Notes: generated by a model not told the origin, from the letters alone. A stretch of 64,000 bases of DNA from Larix kaempferi (GCA_027924585.1 BSBM01000592.1:2480001-2544000), one strand, 5' to 3'; counted from the stretch's first letter, positions 23,350 to 34,192 are shown. Program-made: numbers and translations.

Positions 23350-23880
23350 TTTTCGCACCATTTGCACCGCCGAATTCATATTTCCGCGCTCGTGATGACG
23401 CTTGAGATCATGTGTCACTCTCACGCCTAGATTTTTCTGGCATTTTTCCCATGCCCCCTCGCCGCATCGGTTTGCGGGCCACATCGGCCGTAGTCCATTT
23501 TTGACAAGTCTTATATCGCCGGATTCAATTTTCCGTGCTCGTGATGATGCTTGAGATCATTTCTCGCTCTCACGCCCATATTTTTTGGGCATTTTTCCCA
23601 TGGCCCCTCGTCACCTTGGTTTGGGTGCCACATCCGTCGTTCTCCATTTTTGACAATCCTTATACCGCTGGATTTAGTTTTCTGCACTCGTGATGATGCT
23701 TGAGATCATTTCTCGCTCTCGCACCCATATTTTTTGGGCACTGTTTCAAAATGCCCTCCCATCACCTCGGTTTACGTGCCACATTGGCCGTTGCCCCTTT
23801 TTAACAATCTTTATGTCACCAGATTCAGTATTCCGCACTCATGATGATGCTTGAGACCTTTTCTCGCTCTCACCAATCCC
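23350..23880 (+). repeat. About 150 bp tandem repeat array
   Basis: Three full units and a partial one share CGTGATGATGCTTGAGATCA, CTCGCTCTCACGCCC and a CCATTTTTGACAA motif. Each full unit also holds the short inverted repeat GCCCATATTTTTTGGGC or a variant. Units begin near 23356, 23490, 23640 and 23795. Confidence 0.85.
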
Positions 23881-24039
23881 TTTTTGTTCGATATAATTTT
23901 ACCCCTTTTTCGGGCCGAGCAATCCATTTTACGAAAAAGGCACTTAGGGAGTTTATGTTAAGCTCTTTTCTGACTCCGAAAACAATGAAAAGATTGTCGA
24001 GCAACCTTTCTTCCTTTCATGCTCGCTAAACGTATCTGA

Positions 24040-24420
24040 AAGGGCGTCTAACTGGTATAAGTTTACTCCTTTTCTGGACCTTGTAGACTAATTACGAAAA
24101 AGGTATACTCTAGTCACATCGGCTAGAAGAGTTCTCCATTTTGCATCACTTTATGCTTTTTCGGGCCTTGGAGACTAACTTACGAAAAAGAACACCAATG
24201 GAGTCCACTTACCACTTTCAGACTCTCTAAACATGAAAGCGGCCACGAGCAATCACCATCCGGGGCTCATAAAACCAACAGGACAATAATCATAACCACT
24301 GCAGAGTCTTCTTATCGTTTTCAGACTCCATAAAAATGAAAGCACCAATGAGCACGAACAATCCTGGGCTCACAAAATCCACATGACAGTACCATTTCAG
24401 AGCACACTTTTATCCCTTCT
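24040..24420 (+). repeat. Degenerate repeats with self-complementary arms
   Basis: Two units pair a CTTTTT(C)GGACCTTG- or CGGGCCTTGGAGACTAA-like arm with ACGAAAAAGG or ACGAAAAAGA (near 24068 and 24160). Two more pair CTTTCAGACTC or TTTTCAGACTCC with ATGAAAGC (near 24222 and 24318). The arms would fold as hairpins. They look like a diverged tandem family. Confidence 0.6.
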
Positions 24421-25690
24421 TGGAGCTCGTTAAAACCACGAAGAAGGACCCAATGGTGCTTCTCGGTGCCACAACAGATCACTTCTACTCATATAGCAGC
24501 TTCCCCATTTTGGTCACCTTTGTTCAGAGTATTCTGCAGATGTCACCCTAAGAACCCCTCGACAGCACCCATCAGCTTGACCCCCCCAGAGTCAATACAT
24601 ACCCTTTAGTCCTTAAAAGCTATGATCACCACACCTACAAGTCAGTTCCCTATGCTGCCAGGTCAACCATGTCATCATGCTCTGAACAAAGGAAGTTTGA
24701 GTCTACCCACTATATGACCCCAGTTACTTCCCATCCCCACAAGTATGTCAGTCCTACCATCAGTACTACACCACTTTAGTTCTACACTTCGCACTCCTAT
24801 CAAGGAAACATCATTGCCTTGTTAGTTGCTGGTCTCCCTCTGTCGACGACAACCAAATTTATTCCAGAGGATAGACCTAGAGGTCCCTGTGTCTTGGACT
24901 CATCACCATTTACGATGAGTGCCTACGAATCATTTCTAGAAGAGTCCTCAGTGCTTCTCCAAATGGTTTTTTTTCATATGCTCGACTTCAACACCTTGAC
25001 CGCATCGTTGAGACTCGCACAGGGTATTGGTCCTTTTAGTTATTAGTCGAAGACCCCGGATACCTCCTGACTCTTCCACATTTGAGAGTCTACATATGGA
25101 AACAACCAGTTACATTTTTTCTATAGATATCAGGGTTGCTCATGGCGACAGTATTCAGGTGTACGCCAGTTTTATACTCCCTCGAGTATATAGTTACATG
25201 TACATGTACTTCTCAGAGATGACTCACAGTCATTGAGTCCCTACAGATGTTGGACACCTTCAGTTTCAGCAGTTCATCAACCCTTTTGAGACCTTTGTCA
25301 GAACGGTTGTTGCTCTATTCCAGTGTATCAGTTATTCAGATCAGCCATGTTATGATCATGAGTACATCCCAAAATGATGTCCCCTATGGACCATTATGAT
25401 GTACCAGCAGATTTTTTATGTATTTTCTCAGGTCCCCCTTCTTGGGACTAATTGTTTATATATGTCTTGATACAAGCATGGGTATGCCCGCCTCGCCCAT
25501 TATTAGGATTATTCCTCATTCATATTGAGGCCATGTAATATTGTTTTTTTTGCAGCTTCCAAGGGTCGCAGATCCAATCTCCAATCGGTCTCTTCTCCTC
25601 CCCAAAACCCCAGAAAAAAAAAAGACAAAATAACTATGATGTCTATCAGCCATACGATGAGCTCCTGCCCTCACACATCAAGGGGCAATC

Positions 25691-26391
25691 TGTTAACACC
25701 TAAAAAGTGCTCACTAGCTCATTTCCTTATTCACATTACCCATTTGTCCACTTTTTCCACCATCTGAGCCTCTAAAGCCAACAAAAGGTCACCAAAAGAC
25801 CTTAATACACCCCTTTTCCCACTCAAAAAGATTATTTTTCCTAAAAAAGCATAAAAAACCCTCAAAAAGGGTCCAAAATTCCCAAAAATATTAGAAAGGG
25901 AATAAAAATATTAATTTTATTCAAAAAAGGAAAAAGGAGGGAAAAGTACCTAAACCATGTTGGTCAATACCATTGGTTTCCACACCATAATGGTATTCCC
26001 CACCACCAAAACCTATAAAAAGGTGGTAGGGGCTCCTCATTTCACATCCATCCATCTTCCTATCCTCATGCTGCCAAAATCTCCCATGAGCTTTTGGCCA
26101 TTGTAGCAACCTTGGAGAAAGGACCCTTTGGAGTTTGGAGCTGCTCACCCTTGGAGCTTCTCAACTATCTTCATCAATTGGAGGTATTAATATTGCAAGC
26201 ACTTGCTTGCCCCCATTTTCAATACAAAATTATTTCTTATATTTCTTGTTCTTGTTTTTTAATTCAAAAATGCACATGCTAGTTTAGTTTAGATTTAGAT
26301 TTAGTTTTTTGTTTTTGCTTAATATTGAAACTGCTGCTACTAGTTAGCAGGTGCCCATTGCACTAAGCTTGGTTGCAAAACCAAGCCAATA
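25691..26391 (+). repeat. Gag-only element 3' LTR
   Basis: A 701 bp LTR matching the 5' LTR with few differences. It ends CCAATA where the 5' copy ends CCAACA, so the terminal CA has become TA. GGAGG follows at 26392-26396. Confidence 0.95.
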
Positions 26392-26396
26392 GGAGG

Positions 26397-26559
26397 ACCA
26401 ACCTACCACCATGTGAGAATGGCCCAGCCCTTACATCTCACCATAGGAGTACCAACCTACCACTATTTGAGAATGGCTCAGCCCTTACATCTTACCATGG
26501 GAGGACCAACCTACCACCATGTAAGAATGGCCCAGTGTGCATCTGTGTCTCCGGACTCA
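26397..26559 (-). other. Copia-3 3' non-coding region, second part
   Basis: This resumes the 56 bp repeats (26392-26540) and leads to the pol stop codon. Confidence 0.8.
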
Positions 26560-27951
26560 TCACTTCCCTCTGGAAGGCATCTCGATCTGAAGTACACCAA
26601 GTATCCCTCTGAAGTATTCAAACTTCACTCTGTCAAGTGGCTTGGTCAACACATCGGCTATCAGCTCGTCTGTCGCAACATACAGGAGCTTCAATTCTCC
26701 TCTCTACACCATATCCCTGATATAGTGGAACTTGATCTCAATGTGCTTCGACTTGTCATGGAACACTGGGTTCTCTGACAACTTCACACAACTCTGGTTG
26801 TCACAATATATACAAGTAGCACTCAACTGTAGATCAAACAAATCAGATAGTAGCTTCCTAATCCATACTACCTCACAACTAGCTGAATAAGCTGTGGCAT
26901 ACTCTGCTTCAGCTATACTCAGTGCCACATAGGAGTGCTTCCTACTAAACCAAGAGATCACACCTGATCCCATACTGAAGAAACACCCCGAAGTGCTCTT
27001 TCGATCAATGGCACTGCCTGCCCAATCTGAATCAACATAACCCTCCAGGTTAAACTTTTGATTCACCTCATACTTGAGCCCATAATCCACTATACCCTTT
27101 AGGTACCTCAGAACATGCTTTGCAGCTATCAGGTGAACATGTCTTGGATCTATCAGATACTAGCTCAAGGTGTTCACTGCAAAGCAAATGTATGATCTCG
27201 TATTCATCATGTACATCAAGGACCCAATCATTTGATGATACATAGTAGCATCAACTGGCTCAGATGAAGCATCACACAGAAGCTTCAGGTTCAATGCCAT
27301 AGGTGTGGCCATGGCCTTGTATTCCATCATCCCGAACCTCTTCAAAATATCTACTGCATACTTCCCTTGTCCAAGGAAGATTCCATCTATACTTTGCCAC
27401 ACCTCCATACCAAGCAAGTAGTGCATCATACCCAAGTCCTTCATCTCGAACTTGGCATCAAGTTTCCGCTGCATGTCGGCAATCAATCTATCTTCACCTA
27501 TAATAAACAGGTCAACCATATATAGAATTAGTATCACTGGATTGCCTTCCTCACCCTTGTAGTAAAGGTTGGAATCTGTTTTACTCATGGTAAATCCCAA
27601 ACTGGATAGAAAGTTGTCTATCCTACCATACATGACTCCCTGTCATGTGTCTTAGAACCAAGTGGCTGCTCCACATACACTTCCTCTTCGACTGCACCAT
27701 TCAAGAAGGCTATCTTGACATCCATCTGGTATATCTTCCTTTTCATCACTCGTTTTGTCTTTCTCCATGCTACCATCTGCAGCATGCTTGATCTTGTAGA
27801 TCCTCTTGGAAGTCACTACAGACTCCCCTTCAGGTCTTGGGACTGCATCCCAAACATCTTCATGATCAACTGGTACTCCTCGATCATGGCATTCTTCCCA
27901 GATCTTGGAAACTTCAATATCTTCAATATCTTCAATATTTTCAATAAATAA
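26560..27951 (-). pseudogene. pol: Copia-3 pol: reverse transcriptase and RNase H remnant
   Basis: On the minus strand, RNase H (DSDWAGSAIDRKSTSGC, then ALSIAEAEYATAYSAS) covers 26704-27090. Reverse transcriptase covers about 27160-27951. The catalytic YVDD is changed to YMVD in ILILYMVDLFIIGE. Frame breaks lie near 27150 and 27640, and the N-terminal part of reverse transcriptase is truncated near 27950, where TTCAATATC repeats begin. The stop codon is the TCA at 26560-26562 on the plus strand. It is non-functional. Confidence 0.92.
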
Positions 27952-28429
27952 GTTTGTTGCAGAACAAATGTTGCAGTCCTTCTTTTGTAGGTGATGGTAT
28001 ATGATCTTTCCTACACAATAAGTTAAATTGCATGATTAGAAAACATCTCATAGTTTTCAGAACAAATTCTTACACATAAAGAAATATGGCATACAGTCAT
28101 GCAATTATCTTAGCCAATGCTTCAATACAATATTTATCCATCTCCCGTAACTTTCTAGATGTCTTCCAATCTCTACCAGAACATTGTTAAGAGTGTGCAC
28201 AACTCCCAACATGTCAGCAAAGAGGTTTCATTCTAGATAAGTAGAAGTGGAATTTTGTATAGTGCCATAGGCCACTTACCCATGTATATTAGCAGTATAC
28301 TTTTCATCAATGCAACTATGCATAATACACAACCTGATTCTAGGAACATGAGTATATACATTATTGAATAGTATTATTTAAACAATAAAATATGCAAGGA
28401 ATGATAATTCAAATACTTATATTTGTTTG
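27952..28429. other. Unassigned stretch in Copia-3
   Basis: It lies between the truncated reverse transcriptase and an integrase scrap. No match to the Copia relatives and no coding sign is visible. It may be an insertion or foreign filler joined during deletion. Confidence 0.4.
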
Positions 28430-28740
28430 TTTGTTGGGTTGACTCCCTCTCAGTCTTTGCTTTTTTTCTGCAACTCCATTCTGATGTGGATTGTGAGAAG
28501 TGGTCAACTCCCTCTGAATATCTGTATCCTTGCAGAAACCACTGAAGTGTGCTCCTTCTTGATCTTTGCTTCCTTGCAGGCAACAACTGGAGTGTGCTCC
28601 CTCTTGATCTTTGCTTCCTTGCAGGAACACCTAGAGTGTGCACCCTCTTGATCTTTGCTTCCTTGCAGGAACACCTGGAGTGTGCTCCCTCTTGATCTTT
28701 GCTTCCTGAATTATCTATCCTTGAACTTATATCCATCACT
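28430..28740 (-). pseudogene. Copia-3 integrase scrap with internal tandem duplication
   Basis: The minus strand carries HQNGVAEKK and a degraded RELTT segment, matching the C-terminal part of the integrase core (RELTAPYNPQQNGV in Copia-1). Upstream of these, a 44-45 bp segment containing TTGATCTTTGCTTCC is repeated about four times (28546-28705). This scrap is all that I see of integrase here. Confidence 0.75.
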
Positions 28741-29595
28741 ATGCATGTTTATTAGTATCATCATTGTGTTATCCTCGAGGTCTCATACATAATCACACAT
28801 TCATTAGTATAATCTTAATACTATCAAAACACAATAATCTTAAATATGTATAGTCATGATCATTTCAAACACAGATAATAAACATTAGTATTCAAGGTTT
28901 CAAGGAAGTCTTCTTTTACTCATCCATATTCTTATTTGATCATAGGACTCTTCTGCTTAGTTAAATCATTAATCAAGATAAGAGACGTAAAATGCATAAA
29001 CCCTTGATTACTTACATTTCTAACTTTATGAATAAACATAACCAATCATACCAAGTATACTTATATAAGGGATCCTAACACAAGGTAGGATTCTAACTTG
29101 ATATAGGAAAAACATACCTGGATTGGTATGTTAGCTAGTTATGTCTAACATACCCACATGATGTCTTCTTGTTCTCTTCAATGACTTGTGCTAGTAACCT
29201 ACATATCTCATAGGTTAACCATTATAGAACCAAGTTATACATATCTCGCAAATAGATCTTCTAAGTGATTCATGACAATGGATGAATCTTTGTCCTTATG
29301 TCATCATGATCATATGTTCTTGAACTAGAACATGATTTGTCTTTCTTGGTGTACCTTTCGTGTTAGAGGACAACATAAACCTCATAGAACACCATAATGC
29401 ATTAGTACAATCATAAGTGTCAACACCCTAATCAATGAATATATTCTATCATGCATTCATAATTTTATTAAGGTGATACGATAAGTCTAAATTTAATCAA
29501 GATTGTACTAACCGTAATAACATGAACACAAACATACCATAAACTTAATCATGAATAAATCTCGAAACATACCTGGATAAGTCATACTTGTCGAG
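28741..29595. other. Unassigned AT-rich stretch in Copia-3
   Basis: It replaces most of gag and protease. No frame, repeat or motif was recognised. Confidence 0.4.
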
Positions 29596-29724
29596 ATTGA
29601 TTGTAATCTTCTTATGTAAGGCCTTAGCCTCATTTCCCTCTGAAACATGAACTTCTTCACTTATGCAGGTGACCAATCCATTTTCTTCTAGGATTAACCC
29701 AATCCACTTGATTTGCAGGAACTG
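29596..29724 (-). pseudogene. Copia-3 gag N-terminal remnant
   Basis: The minus strand gives GLILEENG, then EVHVSEGNEAKALHKK, matching GLILEENELDTYIREE and EEAKALHKK at the start of Copia-2 gag. The codons before it, including the start, are deleted, so the leader joins directly to this piece. Confidence 0.8.
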
Positions 29725-30864
29725 GATCTAGATCTGGATCAGGGTTTGTCAGAGAAACCCAAAAAATTCAAACTTTGAATTTCAAACTTCCAAAAGGATA
29801 GAAAATATGCGCCTTGATGAGCTGATCAAGCTGGTATACTCAGAATTTGAAAACTGCAAAGTTTCACCCCTCAAATTTGCCTTTGAAACTTCTGTATTAA
29901 CTAGACATGACCCCAAACTAGGGTTTGATAAAGCCCACCCTTATGCCCAATCAAAAGGTTTGATCCAAAGCTCTAAGATTCTATTTTTCTGAGGAGCTTC
30001 CAGCCGTGGTCACAGATTTAAAAAATTTCCATTTTTGCAGAAGCCCTAATTTTTCACTTTTCCGATCAAAGTCCCAAACTAGGGTTTGATCAAGCCCAGC
30101 CTTCTTCCCAACCAAAAATTCTGATATTGGTCTCTAAATTTTTCTTTGTATGAGTAGCATTCAGCCGTAGTCTCCGATTACAAAAATTCCAACTTTCTTC
30201 GAAACCCTAAATTCTGGAAGCCATGAATGAAGGTGCTAAAAAATAATTCAGTTTTGACAGAAATATGTACCCGATTGGTTCTGGTGTAACTCCTAACTTT
30301 TTTATCCACAGGGTTTGATAATTTTTCCTATGATATCCTGACCTGTCATCTTTCCAACCCCACAGGTATTACCTCAAATGGATTCTCTGAGACAGAGTTA
30401 TGCCAAGTGTCGCAATGTGACGTATTTATGGGATAAAACAAAAGAGCGAACTTGTATGGAGTTCCACGTGTCACTGGTTTAGTTTCGGCCTCTAAAAAAG
30501 TTACTTGAGAAAGTAAAATCCATTCACTACTTGTCACTTTTTACGAAATTTCATTTGGAGTTTCCTATCCCAAGTTATGACCTTTTTTCCAAGGTCACTT
30601 GTTTATGACTGAGATCTAGAAGAGGTAGAAACCTTATATTGTATAGATCATAAATCACAAAGTATAACGAATTAGACGTTGTCCTTTTGACACAAGGTAC
30701 ATGGGGATCTTAGCTTCTCCTTGTACAATTTTCAGACCATGAAACCTCGTCAAAATTTATTTATATAGAAAGTGCTACGATGACTGGTTTTGTGCTATAT
30801 CAAGCCCTAGCTTCGCAATTGTAGCAAGTGTCATTCATGCCATACCATGCCTTCTTTCAGGCTA
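29725..30864 (-). other. Copia-3 leader
   Basis: It is homologous to the leaders of Copia-1 and Copia-2 at its gag-proximal end. It is longer because of an imperfect duplication of about 160 bp (29905-30230) with two copies of AAACTAGGGTTTGAT. No gene was found. Confidence 0.75.
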
Positions 30865-30876
30865 GCTTTGATACCA
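30865..30876 (-). other. Copia-3 primer-binding site
   Basis: Read on the minus strand this is TGGTATCAAAGC, identical to the site in Copia-1, directly abutting the LTR. Confidence 0.9.
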
Positions 30877-31564
30877 TGTTAATTTTTCAGAATTTACTTC
30901 GATCTGATCTAGGATCTTAACTAAGAGAACAACATGTACAGCATATCTACAACATATCAACCATGAACACAATAATGCAAGTACACAAGAGACACAAAGT
31001 TTACTTGGGGAAAACCATAAAGGTGAAAAACCCCAATAGCTTCCTCAGAGATAGATAGAGCAATGATACAACCCAAGATAAGAGATAGACATCTCCTAGT
31101 AGCAGCTTCTCCTCCTCCACAAGTGCGCCACTCTCCCGAGAGTGTGAGAGAGAATAGAATGATGAAATAGAGTGCCTCCCGCACTCTATTTATACTTGAC
31201 TTGACTTGCCTAATAACCTTTACTAGGTCGGCATTAACTTAACCACATAACATAATGCTGACTAGGCGGACACCCAATATGGTGGTCTAATAACCCTTTG
31301 ACCCACATGTCCGACCTCCAATAGGGTGGTCTAATAACCCTTCAACCCGGATGACTTATACAGGGCCGACCCCAACAAGGTGGTCTAATAACCCATCAAG
31401 TATAAGTTACGAAACTTACAATATAAATGACGACACTTCTGTATAGAGGAATAATAACATCTCTATAGGAATACAAGCACTTCTGTATAGAGGAATAATG
31501 CCATCTCTATAGGAGTACAATATACATATATGAAATATATTCCGAAGTTACATATACATCAACA
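30877..31564 (-). repeat. Copia-3 5' LTR
   Basis: A 688 bp LTR, the same length as its partner at 15516. It is followed by the target duplication ATAAG (31565-31569). Confidence 0.95.
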
Positions 31565-31569
31565 ATAAG

Positions 31570-31844
31570 AAGCTATTACAATCATAAATACATAATGAGA
31601 AGCTCTCCCAAGAAGCACAAGAGCTCACCAAAAACGCCCTCCCTCAAGGAGCATGAATATGCCTTCAAAACTGGAAATGGTTGAGAGATGGCGCTGCACT
31701 AAACAAATCCACAAGATGCCTTGTAGATGATTCCTGCAAATAAAGCTCCATGAAAGACCTGAGTGGCCTCTCCAAACACCAACTTGGATGGGAATCTTTC
31801 ACCCTCGAAATTGGCTGAGGCAAGAACCTAGTCATCCACTAGCA
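31570..31844 (-). repeat. LTR A, right part
   Basis: It continues LTR A beyond Copia-3 and aligns with LTR B until GGCAAGAA (near 31825). It then ends with a short tract finishing AGCA, so on the minus strand LTR A begins TGCTAGTGG. Total LTR A length is about 992 bp without Copia-3. Confidence 0.75.
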
Positions 31845-31852
31845 CTCCCTCT
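31845..31852 (-). other. Polypurine tract next to LTR A
   Basis: Minus-strand AGAGGGAG directly precedes LTR A, as expected if LTR A is the 3' LTR of the internal region at 31845-34205. Confidence 0.55.
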
Positions 31853-33247
31853 ACACAAATGCAATTGAAAATTCTACAAATGATCAAAATCTGGTTTCAT
31901 TCTCTGTTATTGACATTTATAAACTTCTAATGTCCTCCATGGTTCGAATTCCTTCCAAGAGACTCATGCCAACTCAAGTTGGGAAGAGATTCCAAAGAAC
32001 ATCACTTGTACAACAATTCCTAGTCTCCCACTTCCACCAAATCAAATGTGGAAGCATCTTAGCTTCCCTAACACCCTTGAGCACCCTCTTGGAGTCTATT
32101 TTTAGCACTGACATGTCATATATGTCATATGTCAGACTTCAGGTCTGATTTGTGTCATAGGTGTCATAGCATCTTCATCATTGTTTTCATAGAGCTAGGG
32201 AATCTAGCCCAAGTGTCTCACTAGCTCCAAATTGCCTCTTCCTCTTCCATGGGAGTTACTCTTACTCTATATTTCGACCTCATTGACTCATGACAAGTAT
32301 TATTGACCCTATAACTCATCCCAAGAACATTTGGCTTCCCATAGATTTGAAATTGCAAGAAGAGGATGCCATGTGGCACATACATTCTAGCTTGTGTGGG
32401 TCCCACTTCCTCCATGTGTCTTCATGATCAAATGCCACTTTGATTTTCACTTGTATATATTTATTTATCTCCTTTAATAAATATCTATGCCATCCTAATG
32501 TTCCAACATCATTTATTATCCCAATATTCACAATCCCAAAGATTCCACCCCAAACCTAGGAAACTAGTAATTTCCTTCCTTGGCAATTATTTGACCTTTA
32601 GCATCAATTTGACAAACTCTAATAAATATGGCCAATGTGATTAGGCCATTGTGACCCAATGCCAAATTTGGGACATGAAAAATTCTCCCTTCCCAATATT
32701 TCTTGTCCTCAAGAAATTTCAAACATGGGTGTTGAAGAACCTACTTTCTGTATAATTCTTTGAAGCTGCCATTGAATTGCCCAACCTTTAGTCTTTGAGT
32801 TTCCATGAATATTTTAGAGAGGAACCACCATGCTTGTTGCTGCACTACTCTGATAAAAAACACTTTATTAAGTGGTAAATCCATCTCCCATACTGCTTGT
32901 TTCCAAAAAAAAATTGAAACCATTGAAACAAAAATTAGTCCAGGGTCCCATTGCTTCTATTGCGCCCCAACAATTAAAAGTGCTCCCATACCATCAGATA
33001 AGAGGATTCGTGGATCCCATTTTCTTGTATGAATTCTTCCACACATCATGAGTACAAAATATATATCATCAAAGTACATAAAAACATAATGAAAATGTAC
33101 ATTAAGAAGATGATTCATCAAATAATCATGAAAGTTCTTATACCTCCAACTAAGTAGACCACCATTTTCTAGGTGCATACAATCTTCAAGTGACCTACCA
33201 AATATGCTCCAATGAAATAGGTGAGGATCCCATGTCCTATCATGCTT
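31853..33247 (-). other. Decayed internal part with possible coding traces
   Basis: No intact gene was found. Minus-strand text contains three short motifs, HDRTWDPHLF (near 33220), TRKWDPRIL (near 33015) and KQWDPGL (near 32945), in the same order and direction as the upstream frame, suggesting that a longer protein once ran through here. The rest is AT-rich and unassigned. Confidence 0.4.
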
Positions 33248-34063
33248 CTACAAAAGTATGTGATATGCATCAAAATATTCAACCATGTATTCTTTCATCC
33301 AAGAAGTGAATGAAGTTCCTCCAACATCAATTGAACTAAGCAAGGAGCAAGGAAAATCATGAGTCTTCAAGTGTCTCAAGTGAACATCATAAGTGCATCC
33401 AGGAAGATATGTATCATCATAAGGTAAAGCAATTTGCTGCTTCAAATGTAAATAAGGAGGTTCTCTAATCATGTCATCATCGAAACGAGAGGTAGGAGTT
33501 TCATACCCCTCATGTGGCACCATTAGAAAAAAACCTTTCACCCAATTTTCATCCCCAATTGGTGTGGCTGAAAAAGATGTATGGGGTGAGGAATTATGAA
33601 CCAACTTTAAATCTTTACAAGTCTTACCCATCAAAATATTTAATTCATCTTCTCCATAATTGGCTGGTCCAACTATTGTGAGATTATGTGCCTCCTCCAT
33701 GGTGTTGCAGCTCTCCCCATGAGGCACTGCATAATCCATCTGAATAGAGACAAGTGCTTGTTCTTCTTCTTGTTTGAGTGTAGCATCTTCAAGCATATGC
33801 ATATCAACATGTACCTCATGTTCCACCATTACATGAGGTTCCTCCTTGGCAATTATTTCATCCATTTCCTTCTTTTCCTTGAAAACAAAACCATTGCTCA
33901 TTTGTTTTTCCAAGTTGCTTTCAAGGTGACTAACCAACAATTTGAACCCTTGCATTAGTTTCCTCAACTTGTCTTCAAAGGATGGTTTCAATAATTTTAT
34001 AAACTCCTCATTCTCCTCGAAGGTTCCTTTTTTTCCCCTAGTCATAGTTTTCTCAAATTGCAC
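33248..34063 (-). CDS. 271-codon protein of unknown function in the TGTAATG-family element
   Basis: An intact frame beginning 130 bases inside the primer site, the usual position for gag. I do not recognise a domain. The N-terminal third is charged and helical (EENEEFIKLLK, LVSHLESNLEKQMSN, FKEKKEMDEIIAKEE). The middle has a Met/His-rich acidic segment, and the C-terminal half is more globular (ENWVKGFFLMVPHEGYETPT, PYDDTYLPGCTYDVHL, SWMKEYMVEYFDAYH). There is no zinc knuckle. A decayed second copy lies at 13961-14656. It may be a gag-like or element-specific protein; the single Met start and homologous frame support real coding in the past. Whether it is expressed is unknown. Confidence 0.6.
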   Translation of the reverse strand: MQFEKTMTRGKKGTFEENEEFIKLLKPSFEDKLRKLMQGFKLLVSHLESNLEKQMSNGFVFKEKKEMDEIIAKEEPHVMVEHEVHVDMHMLEDATLKQEEEQALVSIQMDYAVPHGESCNTMEEAHNLTIVGPANYGEDELNILMGKTCKDLKLVHNSSPHTSFSATPIGDENWVKGFFLMVPHEGYETPTSRFDDDMIREPPYLHLKQQIALPYDDTYLPGCTYDVHLRHLKTHDFPCSLLSSIDVGGTSFTSWMKEYMVEYFDAYHILL

Positions 34064-34192
34064 TTTTTTTCCTTTCTTTTTTTTTTCCTAGTTCCTCCTC
34101 TTCAACAATATTACTTTTGATTCCAATGTATAAGATTGGTCCCTAAATTTTTGTCATCATAAATTTCAAACAAAATCAGGTGCCAAGATCAT

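Larger units (their letters stand above)
23133..25690 (+). other. Gag-only element 3' non-coding region
   Basis: About 2.6 kb follows the last knuckle frame with no polymerase or integrase motif. It holds a roughly 150 bp array (23350-23880), a second family of repeats with ACGAAAAAGG-type hairpin arms (24040-24420), and unassigned sequence up to a purine tract containing AAGGGGCAA just before the 3' LTR. Confidence 0.8.
17228..26391 (+). mobile_element. Gag-only (non-autonomous, TR-GAG-like) LTR retrotransposon
   Basis: LTRs at 17228-17931 (704 bp) and 25691-26391 (701 bp) are nearly identical, with GGAGG duplicated at 17223-17227 and 26392-26396. The internal 7.76 kb has a primer site, a 1.9 kb leader, a Gag frame with zinc knuckles, and about 2.6 kb of non-coding repeats. 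I find no protease, reverse transcriptase, RNase H or integrase motif on either strand. Movement would need enzymes from another element. It is the youngest or among the youngest insertions in the window, since few LTR differences are visible. The primer site suggests a Ty3/Gypsy partner. Confidence 0.93.
15516..31564 (-). mobile_element. Copia-3, Copia retrotransposon carrying a nested Gag-only element
   Basis: The two LTRs (15516-16203 and 30877-31564) are both 688 bp and flanked by ATAAG at 15511-15515 and 31565-31569. The element reads on the minus strand. It contains the nested 9.16 kb element at 17228-26391, so its own length is about 6.9 kb. Much of gag and the integrase region is deleted or rearranged. 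The LTRs differ at about a dozen positions in the first 300 bases by eye. It is the same family as Copia-1 and Copia-2. Confidence 0.95.
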
